Below the pieces are notes generated by a model, which had not been told where the DNA came from, ran no database searches, and saw nothing but the letters and a program-made list of their open reading frames with translations. From Diphasiastrum complanatum (taxonomy: Eukaryota > Streptophyta > Lycopodiopsida > Lycopodiales > Lycopodiaceae): a stretch of DNA of 64,000 nucleotides. Numbering within the stretch: position 1 is the first letter of the stretch; each line of letters starts with the position of its first letter. Made by a program: the position numbers and the translations under genes. Positions 41,277 to 53,597 of this stretch are shown one piece after another. Location of the stretch: the NCBI GenBank assembly GCA_029204225.1, contig CM055098.1, positions 54,432,282-54,496,281 of the forward strand, given 5' to 3'.

Positions 41277-42039
41277 GAACCGAAAGCTATTGACAAGCTA
41301 TATGAAGCGAACACCCAAAAGAAACAAGATACTCTGTAAAAGAGAAGTTTAGAACCTAACAAATCAAACCATTAAAGCTCTCGAATCTTGACGGGCTGAT
41401 TGAAGCGAACACCCAAAATGACTACGGTGTAACAGGATAATGCAAACTAAACCTACAATGAACGTACAGAGGCCTTTACTCAGTAAAAGAAAGCTTTAGA
41501 ACAGATATTTTATTGCATCAAGAAACTTGCAGGATAAGCACGAACGGCTGATGCAAATATACTTTTTAACGCCACGATTTTACACCTAAGTCACACCGTT
41601 CAAGGCAAACTGTAGCACTTGACAAGATGAGTGAAGCGAACGACGAAAATATCTATGGTGAAACAAGCATTTATAATAAAAGTATTGCGGCTTATGCTCG
41701 AGTAAAAGCGACATGTACAAGCGCAGAAACAAACTTACTATCAGATTAAGCATGAACTGCTGATATTAATTGATATTAAGAAACTTGCAGGATAGGCACG
41801 AACGGCTGATGCAAATATATTTTTTAACGCCACGATTTTACACCTAAGTCACACCATTCAAGGCAAACTGTAGCACTTGACAAGATGAATGAAGCGAGCA
41901 ACGAAAATATCTATGGTGAAACAAGCATTTATAATAAAAGTATTGAGGCTTATGCTGGAGTAAAAACGACATTTACAAGCGAGATTTTAAAGCAGAAACG
42001 AACTTACAATCAGATAAGCCTGAACTGCTGATATTGATT
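41277..42039 (-). repeat. Tandem duplications upstream of the TSJT1-like gene
   Basis: 41519-41776 and 41777-42039 are two closely similar ~258-base copies that share GCAAATATA, TTTAACGCCACGATTTTAC and AACAAGCATTTATAATAAAA. Shorter diverged relatives with GAAGCGAACACCCAAAA lie at about 41310 and 41400. They lie in the leader or proximal promoter. Confidence 0.85.
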
Positions 42040-42259
42040 GATATTTTACCGCTGTTAGAAACCTTGGATAAGAACGACCTGCTGAGGCGGATTGCTGTCA
42101 GGAACCGGATTAGCAAGAAATGGCGTCTGAGGAAGAATTTGAATACATAATTGTATGAGGTCCGATCCGATATGCTTCCAAACCATCACCGATCAATCAA
42201 TCATCACCGCCATTTTCTTCCCCATTCATCAAGAACAGGAAGTTTCTTCATCATTCATC

Positions 42260-42800
42260 AAAGAAATCTGCAAACAAACGATTTACCAGATAGGGAGAAA
42301 GAGAGGGGGGGCCCTCGTCTAGTAACGGATGGCTACGATTTGAAGCCCACCACCGTTGGATTCTTTCACAAACGTCCGGATCTTGCCACGCTATAAGATC
42401 GGCCACGTGGCAAAGATCTAAGTGGTCCTGCGAAAATATACTATCAAATATCTTCGTAGAAATTTGCAAACAAACGAGTTACCAAAAAGAGAGGGAGGGC
42501 CCCCCGAATCCTACTGGAGACCTATGATTTGAAACCCTCCACGCTCCAGCGTTGGATTTCTCTTAGACGTTGGGATTTTGCCACGTGTATTAATTTAACC
42601 ATTGACGTAAGTCCAAGTGGCAGAACACCACGTGGCACAGATCCAAGAGATGGGGCATAGCCATCCCGTGCTAATAAATGCAATCGGCGACGACGAAGTG
42701 GGGAGCGAGAAATGGACGGACACGTGGCATTAAGGAGGGGCCCGTTTGACGTGCATAGAGTTAGGTTGACGTGGCACACTGACGTGTCGGATATACAGAT
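42260..42800 (-). promoter_or_regulatory. Probable promoter with clustered CACGTG (G-box/ABRE) sites and a tandem duplication
   Basis: CACGTG occurs at 42404, 42582, 42629 and 42721. Further GACGTG cores lie near 42749, 42769 and 42781. 42262-42425 and 42462-42650 are diverged copies sharing TTGCAAACAAACGA-like, GAGGG, CGTTGGATT and GCCACGTG blocks. Such boxes bind bZIP or bHLH factors in ABA, light and stress responses, which fits the gene family below. Confidence 0.65.
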
Positions 42801-43108
42801 CAAGGAATGCTATCTTCCGTACAGGGTCCGTACTTAATCATGGATAAAGACGAGCTCGTGGGCCTGGGGGATAGATTTTAGTCTATTAGATAAGATTCTC
42901 TGATTCAAGAATCAAGATGGAGGAATTTGCAAACAGTGCCCGTTAAAAATATTTCCTTATACTAGGCCTCAACTTCCCCTTAATTTTATTAAGGATCTTT
43001 TCTCGACGCGTAAAAAATCCCATTGACCAAATCTAGGACTCTCCAAGTAGGGTGGCACAGGTCATCAGCCGTTTGGGACCGTATAATATGGGATAATGGC
43101 CCCATTTA
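42801..43108. other. Spacer between promoter and inverted-repeat element
   Basis: No gene or repeat noticed. Confidence 0.4.
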
Positions 43109-43118
43109 ATGCATCTTG

Positions 43119-44100
43119 TGGGGGGGAAGGCCCTGCCTGAGGGCCTTCCTTGCTGGGAGGGCCTTGCTCGAGGGCGGGAGGCCCTCCCAGCAAGGAAGGC
43201 CCGAGGGCTTCGGGCCTTCCCCTACGTAATGCCATTGTGTGAAGGTTGGTTTTTTTTTTTTTTTTCGTTTTTTGGCCGTACAGTACGGTCGTACGCGTGG
43301 ACACGTTTTTTTTTTTTTTTTTGGTTTTTTGCCATTTTTTTTTCACAAATTTTTTTACGTTTGTGGTGGAATGTGGATGTGGACAACCAATGACAGGCTG
43401 CCACATAGCACATGCACATTCCACCGGAGAGAGGAGAGAGAACATGCATTCCACCGGAGAGAGAACGTGCATTCCACCAGAGAGAGGAGAGAGAACATGC
43501 ATTCCACCGAAGAGAGGAGAGAGAACGTGCATTCCACTGGAGAGAGGAGAGAGAAAGTGAATTCCACCGAAGAGAGGAGAGAGAATGACAGATTCCTAGG
43601 AGAGAGAAAATTGGATGGACATTATGCTCCTGGAGGTGGTCCCAAAATACAAAGGACACCTGAGCACAAGGCATTACGGTTTTCAAAGGGGGCTTGAACC
43701 GAAAATCAAAGAAACTTTAAGGTTTGAATGACGCTCAGTTATTTCTGAACCTAACATGCATATGACCATTATGAAGTGGAGGTCAAAGAATGTATTGAGG
43801 GGATGGACAAGCCATAGTCGCCATGTGATGAGGAAACATGCATGCATGGAGTTAGGATGACATGACACACTTATATATTAGACGTAATGCCTTGTGCTCA
43901 GGTGTCCTTTGTATTTTGGGACCACCTCCAGGAGCATAATGTCCATCCAATTTTCTCTCTCCTAGGAATCTGTCGTTCTCTCTCCTCTCTCCGGTGGAAT
44001 GCACATTCTCTCTCCGGTGGAATGCACGTTCTCTCTCCTCTCCGGTGGAATGTGCATGTGGAAGGCCCGAAGCCCTCGGGCCTTCCCCCCCACTAACAAC
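43119..44100. mobile_element. Non-autonomous inverted-repeat DNA element, Mutator-like
   Basis: The 16-base ends GTGGGGGGGAAGGCCC (43118-43133) and their perfect reverse complement (44078-44093) bound the element. ATGCATCTTG lies just outside on both sides (43109-43118 and 44101-44110), a 9-10 bp target duplication as in Mutator-like elements. Inner arms (about 43405-43678 and 43883-44060) are also inverted. The centre, about 200 bases, is unique, and no transposase is encoded. The right end carries seven extra bases (TAACAAC) outside the perfect repeat, so exact borders are uncertain. Confidence 0.72.
43404..43590. repeat. GA-rich minisatellite in the left arm
   Basis: Repeated units of about 30 bases containing GCATTCCACCGGAGAGAG and AGAGAAC; fewer units are found in the right arm. 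Confidence 0.8.
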
Positions 44101-44110
44101 ATGCATCTTG

Positions 44111-45560
44111 AGTATTATAGCTCCTTGTTGTAGTGGATAAGCACAAATTCTAGGTGGCAATCAAGATTTTACTATGTTTCAAACAATGTTCATTATAAAT
44201 CTTTCTTTGACCTATGTAGTAAAGGATTTGGTTGAAAACTCCTTCAAAGCTTGCCCTCATTGAGAAATTATGAGTTCATCTTGATTCTATAAATAAGAAA
44301 TTGTCCGTGAAACATTTTATGTCATATTTTTAACTTTGAAAGTGAGCTCATTGTATAATGTTTTGACACTATGAAATTTGATAATAAGCTCATCTATTTT
44401 TTTTGGCATATAATGAAATCTTAATATCACAAAGAATTTTTCACAATAACATTGTGCTTATAAAAGGGTTGTAAAGAAGTTGGAGAAGAGAGATTAGGAC
44501 CCATAGAGATGCAAAAGTGAGAGTTGTAAAAAAAAAATTCAACCATAAAAACGCTATTCTTAATGCTTGGGACAGATTTCTCTAGTGACCTTTACAACTG
44601 GTTCAATAACATGATTTACTACATTACAATTTACAACTATGGTGCTACATTCAGAGTACAAATTAGCTCTCAAATTATGGAGTCAATGAGTTCCGAGATG
44701 TCCTGGAGTCACGCCTAAGGGGCCAAAAAGAAAGTCAAGGCCTAGACTTTTGATTGTCACAAGAACACCTCTCACATCAACCTACCACATCATGTTCGGA
44801 AAACCTACAAGTTTACATCATGATAGTTTATTTCGAAAGACTTATTCATCCAAATTCAACAGTTGTTTCCCATTGTAGCCAACCCCATAGACTATGGCAA
44901 TGGAGACTAAGGCTTGAGTCTCAATTTGCATGTGGAATAGGGACATCCAGGTGTCCACATGCCAACTTTGGCTTGGCCTAGTGTACATTGTAAATATTAT
45001 ACCTAATCATATTCATGCTAAGTAATGTCACTGCAAAAAATAGACAACAATATAGACATTCGTGAATTGTCCTCACCCCTTTTTCCAACTCCCATTTGAA
45101 CACCTTATATGACCATATCACAAGTGAGGTAAATTTATTCTTATGACGGAAAACCAAACAAAAAAAAAGATTAAACATCTAAATATCTGCTTTTTCATAT
45201 TGCAAAACTATGGCTATGTTATAAAATTCCATATGCAAAGCAATTGGAAAGAGAATGTCAATGCCTTGAATTTATTAGCCAACAAACTTGTGGCCCTTTT
45301 TAAACATAAACTTGAATTAGCTACAAATTGCAACTCACCCTCTCTCTGTTGTTCTAGGTATCTCCTAAAGAAATATTTTGTTGATTAATTTAATATGCGA
45401 TTGTCAATGGCATGAATTTTTTATCCTTTTTATTGAAGAAGGTATTTCATAATATCACCCTTGCAGGTGACTACTTACAAATACAACATATGATTGAACC
45501 AAAAAAATATTGGAAGGAACTAATGTGACAAAGTTTGTTCAAATAATTATATGAAGCAAA

Positions 45561-45563
<3 letters not shown>
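44111..45563. other. Non-coding region
   Basis: No convincing gene. Short plus-strand frames at 44754 and 45143 show no domain. Confidence 0.4.

Positions 45564-45616
<53 letters not shown>
45564..45616. repeat. (TG)n microsatellite
   Basis: About 53 bases of TG. Confidence 0.96.
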
Positions 45617-45618
<2 letters not shown>

Positions 45619-45724
45619 AAAAAAGTTGTAGAGGAATAGGCATATATATGCATCAGACACCAATTGTATTCATATCATCAACTTATTTGTGAATATCCAT
45701 GTATACTACATGAAAGAATACAAT

Positions 45725-46010
45725 TGTAAAGACCACTAGGGAAAACCCCTAAGAGATTTGATTTCATGTCAAGGCCTGTTTGTGACTAATGACCTTGAGA
45801 AGAGCTAGACACTCTCTTTGAGAGTTATGGAGTAGTGCATGTACGTGTGATGAATATAGGCAAGAGGACTGCATGAAGAGTTGTGAAATCTAGAAAGAAT
45901 CTGACTTTGTTATTGACTTTGACAAAATTCACTATATAAGAAACAATGATGAGAGTTCTAGTGGTTTTTCTATTGAGGTACCATTTGATAATACAAAATT
46001 TGGATCTTAC
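45725..46010. repeat. Rearranged family B LTR copy
   Basis: It opens TGTAAAGACCACTAGGGAAAA like 28325. From about 45770 it instead matches the reverse complement of 28614-28702 (GTCAAGGCCTGTTTGTGACTA). Confidence 0.6.
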
Positions 46011-47329
46011 ATTTGTTTAATCTAAGAGTTGAATTCTCGATCTTTAATTTCTTAAATTTTAAACAATTCTGAAATCAAATCTCTACAATCTACCAAGAAG
46101 TAGGAGTATGATCTATCAAATTGGCCATCTAAAAGATTTATCAATTACAAAAAAATTAAGATATAAAGAAGTATAACAAGTATACCAGCTAGATAAATTT
46201 CTAACTGAGTGACAGGATTATAGAGCAACACGGTAGAAATCAACTCAAGCAAGAACTCTGATTCTTGAAAAACCCTCATAAAGCTTATGCACCTTATGTT
46301 TTTTTTTTGTCTCTAAAGAGGATATGTACAAGTTACTCTTTTTGTTGGCAACCCTTGCATGGCTCGATTTGTCATTGACAAGATGCATGCCCCAGAGACT
46401 GCCTCATCTAGTATTCTGTTAGCCCTAGTCTTATGACTGGACCCGAAATATAGTAGCACAATAAATCTACTTTTATTCTAACTCTCTCCCTAAAATTAGA
46501 GTTGCATTTACAACACTTATATGGCATACTAAAGCTAAACAACTTTAAGTACAAAAAGATTTGATCTAAATTTATCAAACTTTTCTCTTATGAGAGAGAA
46601 CTCTATTTCTCATGAGTAATTAACATATCTGGGAAATCTTTGAAGTGAAATAATTCCACATCACAAGTTTTCCAACCATCATACTTTTACTAACAAAAAA
46701 TTTTCAACCAATCAACCTACCACATATCTTAGTATTCAAACCAAGATTAGACTGACTTATACATACATCTTTGTACATAAGGTTAAGATTAAAACTTTAT
46801 TCGCACCTGATCCAATTCATAACAAAATGGTACTTGGCAAACCGATTAGTGAAACCTAAATTTTAATCATTACCACCACTATCCATAATCATGAATATCT
46901 CACAGCTCAATACCCCCAAAACTCCTCTAGTTCAAGATTATTCAAAGCAATCCCTAGAGAGTTCCTCTATTTGAACTAGATAGTTCAACCTTTGCACACA
47001 TATTGGATTCCTCAAAAGAAATCTATGCAACTGGTTGATCCCATGAAAGTCTTATTCCTACCTTTTCTTCTCCCACTTTTAAAAGAAATTTCATAATTTC
47101 GATTAAAAAGTTCCAGGAGACAACATATAAGATATCAAAGATCCGAAAAAGTTAGCAATCAATACTATTATATACCGTACTTTCACCAAAATCATAAAAT
47201 ATCTTATTCCGAGTGATAGAAATATTACATCTCAGTCCATACCACCAGCTTTCCCTCCAATAATTCTCTACTTCTAGATCTGTTATCCAAAAATTTAAAA
47301 AGACTATCTGGCTATCCTATACCCAAATA

Positions 47330-47560
47330 TAGGATTAGATTCACAACCAATTCCAGGAGATACTTCTAGCCATTGAATTCTCTCATGCTCCTTAAGTGTT
47401 CCTCTGTAGATGAACACATCATCTAAGAATACCACTCCACATTGACCCAGGCATGGACAAAATGTATCGTTCAAGTACTGTTGAAATGCCGCAAGTGTAT
47501 TCAATGAACTAAAAGGAATATTTAGAATCTCAATCTAACCAAAAACATCTTGTCATAGAT
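47330..47560 (-). pseudogene. Ty3/gypsy reverse transcriptase fragment
   Basis: Minus strand. NTLAAFQQYLNDTFCPCLGQ then VVFLDDVFIYRGTLKEHERI corresponds to the gypsy RT block NAPATFQ...VVYLDDILIYS...EEH. The two catalytic Asp are kept (FLDD). Upstream, across a stop near 47538, EILNIPF corresponds to the expected LVMPFGL. Downstream the frame loses similarity. It is a relic of the polymerase that copies gypsy RNA. Confidence 0.8.
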
Positions 47561-48828
47561 ATCCAATATCCATTTCAGAATCGGTAAAAGAATTTAATTC
47601 TTTTACAGATTAGAAGATCTCTTTATTGTCTTTGTCATTATAAAGAAACACTCTATAATGCCTCAAAAAGAATCCAAATTACTAGAATCATGTATGGAAC
47701 ACTTTCCATCTACTTTCACTTGCAATTTCATGGGATTTGATCCAAATCCAATTGCAAAACAAAGATGGTTCCATAATTGGATTACCTGACTGCCTAAGCT
47801 AAATTCCCAATTGTATTCTCACTTGCTATCACTTATACTTCAGAAATTGAAATAAATTTAATAATCGGATTACTTGGTCAACCAATCATCTAACCCTTAT
47901 GCTTCATCTCTTAAGCCCCAAATTTGGCTAGGAAAAGGACCAATTTGGAATCATTAGTACCAGACAGTTTTCATTGTTCATTAGTAAAGTGCCACACTCA
48001 ACTACTAATAAATCTACCCATAGATTGGCACAAAAACCGTTTAAACAATATTTGTGTTATTCTTGATCTTTATTGATCCCATAAAACAAGAAATGCTCTC
48101 ATTAATTGATAGACTCCAAATCTTCAACCAAAAGTGAAAGGTATTGTGACCTTATAAAACTGACTGATCTCCACTTAAGCGATTTCTCTTTGATCAATAA
48201 CCAACGAATTTGAACAAATCCTAAATAGCCATGGTTCTTTCAAAATTTAGCGTAACTGGGAGTTTCAAATTCCGTTCAATATGGACCAAAACTGTGAAAA
48301 TCGATCTAAAGCATCGACTTGGCAGTTTCACAGTTACCATCACATTTTGAAAAGATTTCGAAACATCCGGCAGCATGCATCAGACATGACATGCAATGAT
48401 TTCTAAAAACATCAAATTTTTATGTAAATTGCCTTGAAACTGGAAAATCAGCATTTTGAACTAGAATTGCCAAAAATAGCTTCATGCATGAAATTTTTCT
48501 GATCAATCTATTGAACACCCATGTACCATGCATCCAATCATGCATACAAGTCTGTCCATACATTTTCAACAACAAAAAAGCACTAAACTAATTTACATGC
48601 ATGCATCAGAACAATTCGGAAAATTTTTGAATTTTAGTTCAAAAATGGTCAAACTTCTGATAGCCATAACTTTCTCTACATGACACCAAATTTGTCACTC
48701 TTAAGCACAGTACGAAGGGAGAGTATGTCTACATGACATCTGCCACTTCACCTTGCCACCTAGGCATCACACGTGTGAGCTGTAACTGTCCCAAAAACAG
48801 GTAGGAGGGCGCACTTTTTCAAGATAGT

Positions 48829-48895
48829 ATCATCAAAAATCCATCTCCAACCCAATAAGGTAGTATCATCAAAAATCCATCTCCAACTCTTCTAA
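48829..48895. repeat. Short tandem duplication
   Basis: TAGTATCATCAAAAATCCAT with CTCCAAC occurs twice, at about 48825 and 48863. Confidence 0.8.
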
Positions 48896-49820
48896 GGTTC
48901 ATTAGAGAGGCATAGAGGCTTCTAACAGGTCCAAAAAACAATCGTAAGCTCAGATCATGCAAAAATTGCATTTTTGGACTCCAACAACAACCAAATCTTC
49001 AACATAATAGTGTCTAAGCCTCACAAAACCAAATTGGATGCATGATGCCTTATATCAAAGGCATTCCATCATATATTTCAGCTTGTAACAAGATCCATTA
49101 GGTTCAGACCACCATTTGATAGTTATTCAAGCTCAAAAAACCCCCCAAAAATACACTAATTTTTTTATTTTTGAGACCCTTAATGGTGTCCAATCCTAAC
49201 AAAACTTCATGAAAGCCTTGGGAAATCATAATTACACCTCTGAATATGTGCATGAAAATTATTGGCAAACCCCAAAATTAGTCCAAAAACCATCAAAAAA
49301 CCATTTTTTTGACCAATTTTGACCAAAATTTGTGGATCAAATTCACAATTAAGTGCAATTACACCCAAATCCCTGTAAATAAATTAGATGCAAGCACCAA
49401 AAGTTCTGATTTCAGTCAATTATGTTTTTTATAGCCCATTTCTAGTCCAAAAACCCCAATTTTTGGCTAAAAATCACTATCTAAGCACCCTTTTGACTTT
49501 TCAACCGACATGCAATCATTAGATACAATCGATAATGATTGTAAAATAGAAATGGAAAATGTACTAGATCAGTAGCAATGATAAATTCCAAACAAAAATC
49601 TTGATTTTTAGGTGAAAAATCACAAAAAACCATTGATTTCCATCAAAATCTATGGAGAAAATCCATAATCATGATCAATAGGCTGAAATCAAACCAAAAT
49701 CAGAGAAACCACTTACTTGGAGGTCAATTCCACCACCTGGAAGTAAAAAGCAAAGAGGAAATACCAAAAACCTGGGAAAAAGCAAAAAGCAACTCCACCT
49801 TCTGATTGATGCAAAGCCTT

Positions 49821-49832
49821 GCTCTGATACCA
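49821..49832 (-). promoter_or_regulatory. Primer-binding site, minus strand
   Basis: Minus strand TGGTATCAGAGC, perfectly canonical. Confidence 0.75.
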
Positions 49833-49834
49833 CT

Positions 49835-50700
49835 ATAAGAATCACCAAGTGAGGCGTGTAAATCAATTGAACGAGCATGAAGATCCTACTTTAATGCTGC
49901 AAACTAATAATCTAAAACTGAGCTACCATACATTCCACAAAACAAGAAACAAGAAACTAAAGACTAAACAACATTTTGAAAGTCCAAGGATCAAGAAACA
50001 CTCATTTCTTGATTCTTGGACAGACCAAGAACATCAAGAACTGGATTGTAAGAGGATATGCAAGATTTACACCACAAATCCAGCCTATTTAGTTTACTTG
50101 AATGTTGAAATCTACATTTAATCTATGAAAGCAAGAAAACTAATCCACCACTAATTAATATCCACAACCACACACAAAGGAAATGGAAGGGCAAGATCAT
50201 TAATGCATCACTCGAGAAACAAGATGATCAAGGAGCTCAAGAATGCATCAAAATTCATGGAAGATAATCTCATTTCAGCATGGAGTAGATGCATTTACAA
50301 AAAGCTTCCCTTCTACAAAGGGGGAGTCTCTTAAATAAGCAAGAGAGCTCCTTAGGTGGCATCCTGGTGGCATTTCCACATTTCACAAATTACAAGTGAA
50401 ATAAAGCTCTCCACTAGAGGTCACCATCAAAAGGTGGCTCACTCCACTTTCTTCAAGAGAGGTTTACTTGCATTTATTACATTAGCCTAGAAATGCTAGT
50501 TCCTACATGGTCATTCCATCTTTCGAGATTCACCATGAGGCTTACACAATTCTTGCTTGTCATTCTTAACTAGTACTTCTCGACTCTCATACTTGGCTAT
50601 CAGTCTTCGTTCTCGTCTTGTCTTCTCATAGACCTCCTCGATCTAAGATGAGAGGTGCTCTGACGTGGATTTCTGAAAGTTGCAGTATGCTCAAAGATCC
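49835..50700 (-). repeat. Putative 5' LTR of the minus-strand element
   Basis: It lies directly upstream of the primer-binding site in minus sense. Ends are not clear: there is no CA next to the binding site, and the right limit is approximate. Confidence 0.35.
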
Positions 50701-51375
50701 TAAACTCTGTACAAGGTGATCTGAAGATGGATAGATGAAAGAAAATGTGTTATTGAGATGCTCTACAAAAGACTCTTGTGCAGTAGCTATTTCTCATGCA
50801 AAAATCAATCACACAAAAGGGATGAAGAGGAACAAAGAAATAAACGAACTGTACAGAGAGTGAGAACGGTATGGCACTTGTTGAACAAAACTTTCGTTCA
50901 TGAACATTGATAATTCACCTTGACAATTGCAATATCTCATTGGTCTTGTAGAGTGATGAGAAAAATTTCAATATGCCCTTGTCTAAAACAAGGCAGGGTT
51001 GGTGACACAAAATCTACCATTATTGATAGCAAATATTGTAAGATATCACTTGAAATGCATAGAAGGAGAAGATAGTATTCCCATTAGTATCTTTTAGATC
51101 ATGAGGTTCATAAAATGAATCGCTTTTAGATTTCTTATTCTCAAATTTGATTTGTTATATCTAGTGGGGAAAGCTTGTTAGAAAATGGAAAGACATATAG
51201 ATTTGAGGTTGCATGAGTGCAGTAAAAATGTCAATTCCCTGGGGAGGGTGCTCTTGTCTGGGAATAGTAGCATATGACGGAAGATCGATTTCCTCTACGT
51301 CTTGCAATAACTCATTTCGTATAATGTCTATGTTTGATTATTGATCTGGTAAATGTCATGGTAATGTATAAGTTC
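50701..51375. other. Non-coding spacer
   Basis: No supported gene. If the gypsy gag to the right once had pol, it should be here, but no motif is visible. Confidence 0.4.
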
Positions 51376-52198
51376 TCAAGGACCTTCTCGATTGAGCAGC
51401 AGGTTTAACTGTTTGTTGCTATGGTGCTCATGTGGGGTCGTCGTGAGGATCCTATCATGATTTATAACTAACGTTGCGGGTAGGATCTTGTTGGGTTGTT
51501 TTGGGCAGTCTTTGAAACTGTGTTTGGATCCCTCGTCTTCCTCCCGGATGGCATCAGACATAGCTAACTTTAAGCTCGTACATTCATCATTTGATTTAAG
51601 CTCGCGTCCGACTATAAATCAGATGATGAGCATCTGTTCGGTGGTCTATTCTTGTACTTGACTTTTCAAGTGCTTGAAACGCTCAATATAGTCTCGTACG
51701 CGTTTATCTTTTGCCATGTGGATGTTACTCAATTTGACGACAGGACTCTCTATCAAACAAAATGGTTTAAAATGCTAGATAAAGGACTCTTTCAGGTTAG
51801 ACCGATCCAATTTATCTTCACGATCGAGGTTAAAGAACCAGTCACGTGCTTTAGCAATCATGGTCATGGACCATAGCGTCAAGAGATGTTTCGCCATACA
51901 CATCACATGCATTTTCAAATATTTGCAAAAATTGTCAAGGGTCTGAACTACCGTCAAACTTGGGTAGATCCAACTTGGGAGTTCGCTTTTCAATAGGAGC
52001 ACCGTGGGCAGCAAAAGCGCCATAAAGGGGGGTTCTGGCCTGTGAGGGGCCAGCACTATAAAAATGGGCCCGGGCTCGTGAAGACTCCACTCTATCAAGT
52101 TCTCGTCCCTCGAATGGATTTGTGGATGGCTCGTGGATTTGTGATTGCATTTGGTAGAATCTATGACGTCTGACTTGTTCAGCTATAGGAGACATCAT
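51376..52198 (-). pseudogene. Ty3/gypsy gag remnant
   Basis: Minus strand. ATG 52198 starts a frame with RTPKLDLPKFDGSSDP, the usual entry to the gypsy retrotransposon gag domain. After frame changes come RDWFFNLDRED and LKESFI, then VKLSNIHMAKDKRVRDYIER and FKHLKSQVQE, and finally LKLAMSDAIREEDEGSK. Stops and frameshifts near 51940, 51775, 51640 and 51562 make it non-functional. No zinc knuckle or pol is attached. It belongs with the primer-binding site at 53579-53596. Confidence 0.72.
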
Positions 52199-52440
52199 TT
52201 GTGTGGATAATCTTCTAGAATATTGTATATTGTTGTGTATTTTGTGTTTTGTATGGATTTTTATGCTTTTTTATTTTTTTTATTTTTTAGGGTTTTTTTA
52301 TTTTTATTTTTTAGGGTTTTTTTTTTTTTTGGCTAGTAGGGAAGTCAAGGGGGAGACTCAATATGTGACGGGCTTTCTATTGGTATAAGTTTTGTTTTTT
52401 GGTATTTTTTTTGTGTATATGCCTTTTTTTTTTTTTAGCT
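52199..52440 (-). other. T-rich part of gypsy leader
   Basis: Runs of T with TTTTAGGGTTT motifs; no coding evidence. Confidence 0.4.
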
Positions 52441-52960
52441 CTTGGCTCGAGTAAGATGGAGGCTCAGTCAAAATTTCAAACAGAAGGCTTGGCTCGGTCA
52501 AGATCTGAGTGGTGCCTGGACTCGGTTGAGAGTTGAGTGCCTAGAGGACTGGGCGTGGCTTGGTCGAGATCTGAGTGGTGCCTGGACTCGGTCGAGAGTT
52601 GAGTGCCTAGACTCGGTCGAAGTTGTGACTAGAGGACTCGGTCGAGAATGTGACCAGAGGACTCTCGATCGAGGTCGCGACCACAAGACTCGGTTGAGAT
52701 CGTGACCAGAGAACTTGGTTGAGATTGTGACCAGAGGACTCGATCGAGATCGTGACCAGAGGACTCGATCGAGATCGTGACCAGAGGACTCGGTTGAGAG
52801 CTGACTGATTTTTCGACTCGGTCGAGATTTGAGCATTTTTTCAACTCGGTTGAGATTTGAGCATTATTTCGACCCGGTCGAGATTTGAGCGTTATTTTGA
52901 CTCGGTCGAGATTTGAGCGTTTTTTCGACTCGATTGAGATTTGGTAGGCTCTACGAAATT
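52441..52960. repeat. Minisatellite in the gypsy leader
   Basis: Units of about 24-30 bases, built on ACTCGGTCGAGAT(C/T) followed by GTGACCAGAGG or TTGAGCATTTT, recur more than 15 times. Left units are longer (about 76 bases, with TGAGTGGTGCCTGGACTCGG). Frames over it are artefacts. Confidence 0.9.
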
Positions 52961-53578
52961 TAGTTGCCACAAAAGCTAAAATTCTGATGTATGTGAGGGT
53001 TCTTTCCACCTTTGTTTTTCACCTTTCTAGAGCTCGGAAATTCTCGTAGGGAGGGTTAAACTGAAAACTAACTTCCACATACTGCTCTGTGTGCTTGTCT
53101 CAGTGAGATGCAACTTCAGGAGTCTTTGCGAAGGTTACTTAGTAGTTTTGGATTATTTTTTTTTTTAATTTACAAGGGATTTTTTAATTTTTATGGTTTT
53201 TCTTTCATTTTTTAAAAGCTACCGGGAGCTAACTTTCGTAAGCTTCTATGCAAGTCTGAAACAATGTCTTGGAACTACTACCAGTCATGCGAGGATTACT
53301 TCTCATTAGTTAGGGAGAAATAAAATTTGATATGATTTTTGACCCCTTTTTCCCTCCAAAATACATATTTGAGTGTTTTTTGAGGTTTTTTAATAGTTGT
53401 GGTGGGATTTCAAGCCCTTAGAGGCTGTTTTAGGTCTCCACTATCTCTCCACACCTCCTCTGCTAGCTTCCAACAGTCCAATCACATAAAAACAAGCAAA
53501 ACAAGCCTACACTATCCCCAAATCCACCTAAACACACTAAAACAAGCAACACAACTAAAACTAGCTAGTGATGGCCTA

Positions 53579-53596
53579 TCCCCAGCAACGACACCA
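53579..53596 (-). promoter_or_regulatory. Gypsy primer-binding site
   Basis: Minus strand TGGTGTCGTTGCTGGGGA resembles the TGGCGCCGTTGCCGGGGA site of Athila/Tat-type gypsy elements. It adjoins the LTR end. Confidence 0.7.
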
Positions 53597-53597
53597 T

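Larger units (their letters stand above)
46011..49820 (-). mobile_element. Decayed Ty3/gypsy-type element interior (family G)
   Basis: Minus strand. It holds one recognisable RT piece (47330-47560) and is otherwise non-coding. Primer-binding site and LTR are at the right end. 46870-47040 matches 54920-55090 and parts of 25.4-25.9 kb, so at least three copies of this family are present. Confidence 0.6.

Noticed and set aside
43065-43697. Long frames on both strands over the inverted-repeat element (repeated HVLSPLSGGM or ENVHSTGERR)
   Set aside because: They arise from the GA-rich minisatellite and poly-T; open in several frames at once, with no start or domain.
52498-53009. Minus-strand frames of repeated DLDRVLWS-like peptides
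   Set aside because: Unit length near a multiple of three keeps several frames open; it is a minisatellite, not a protein repeat.
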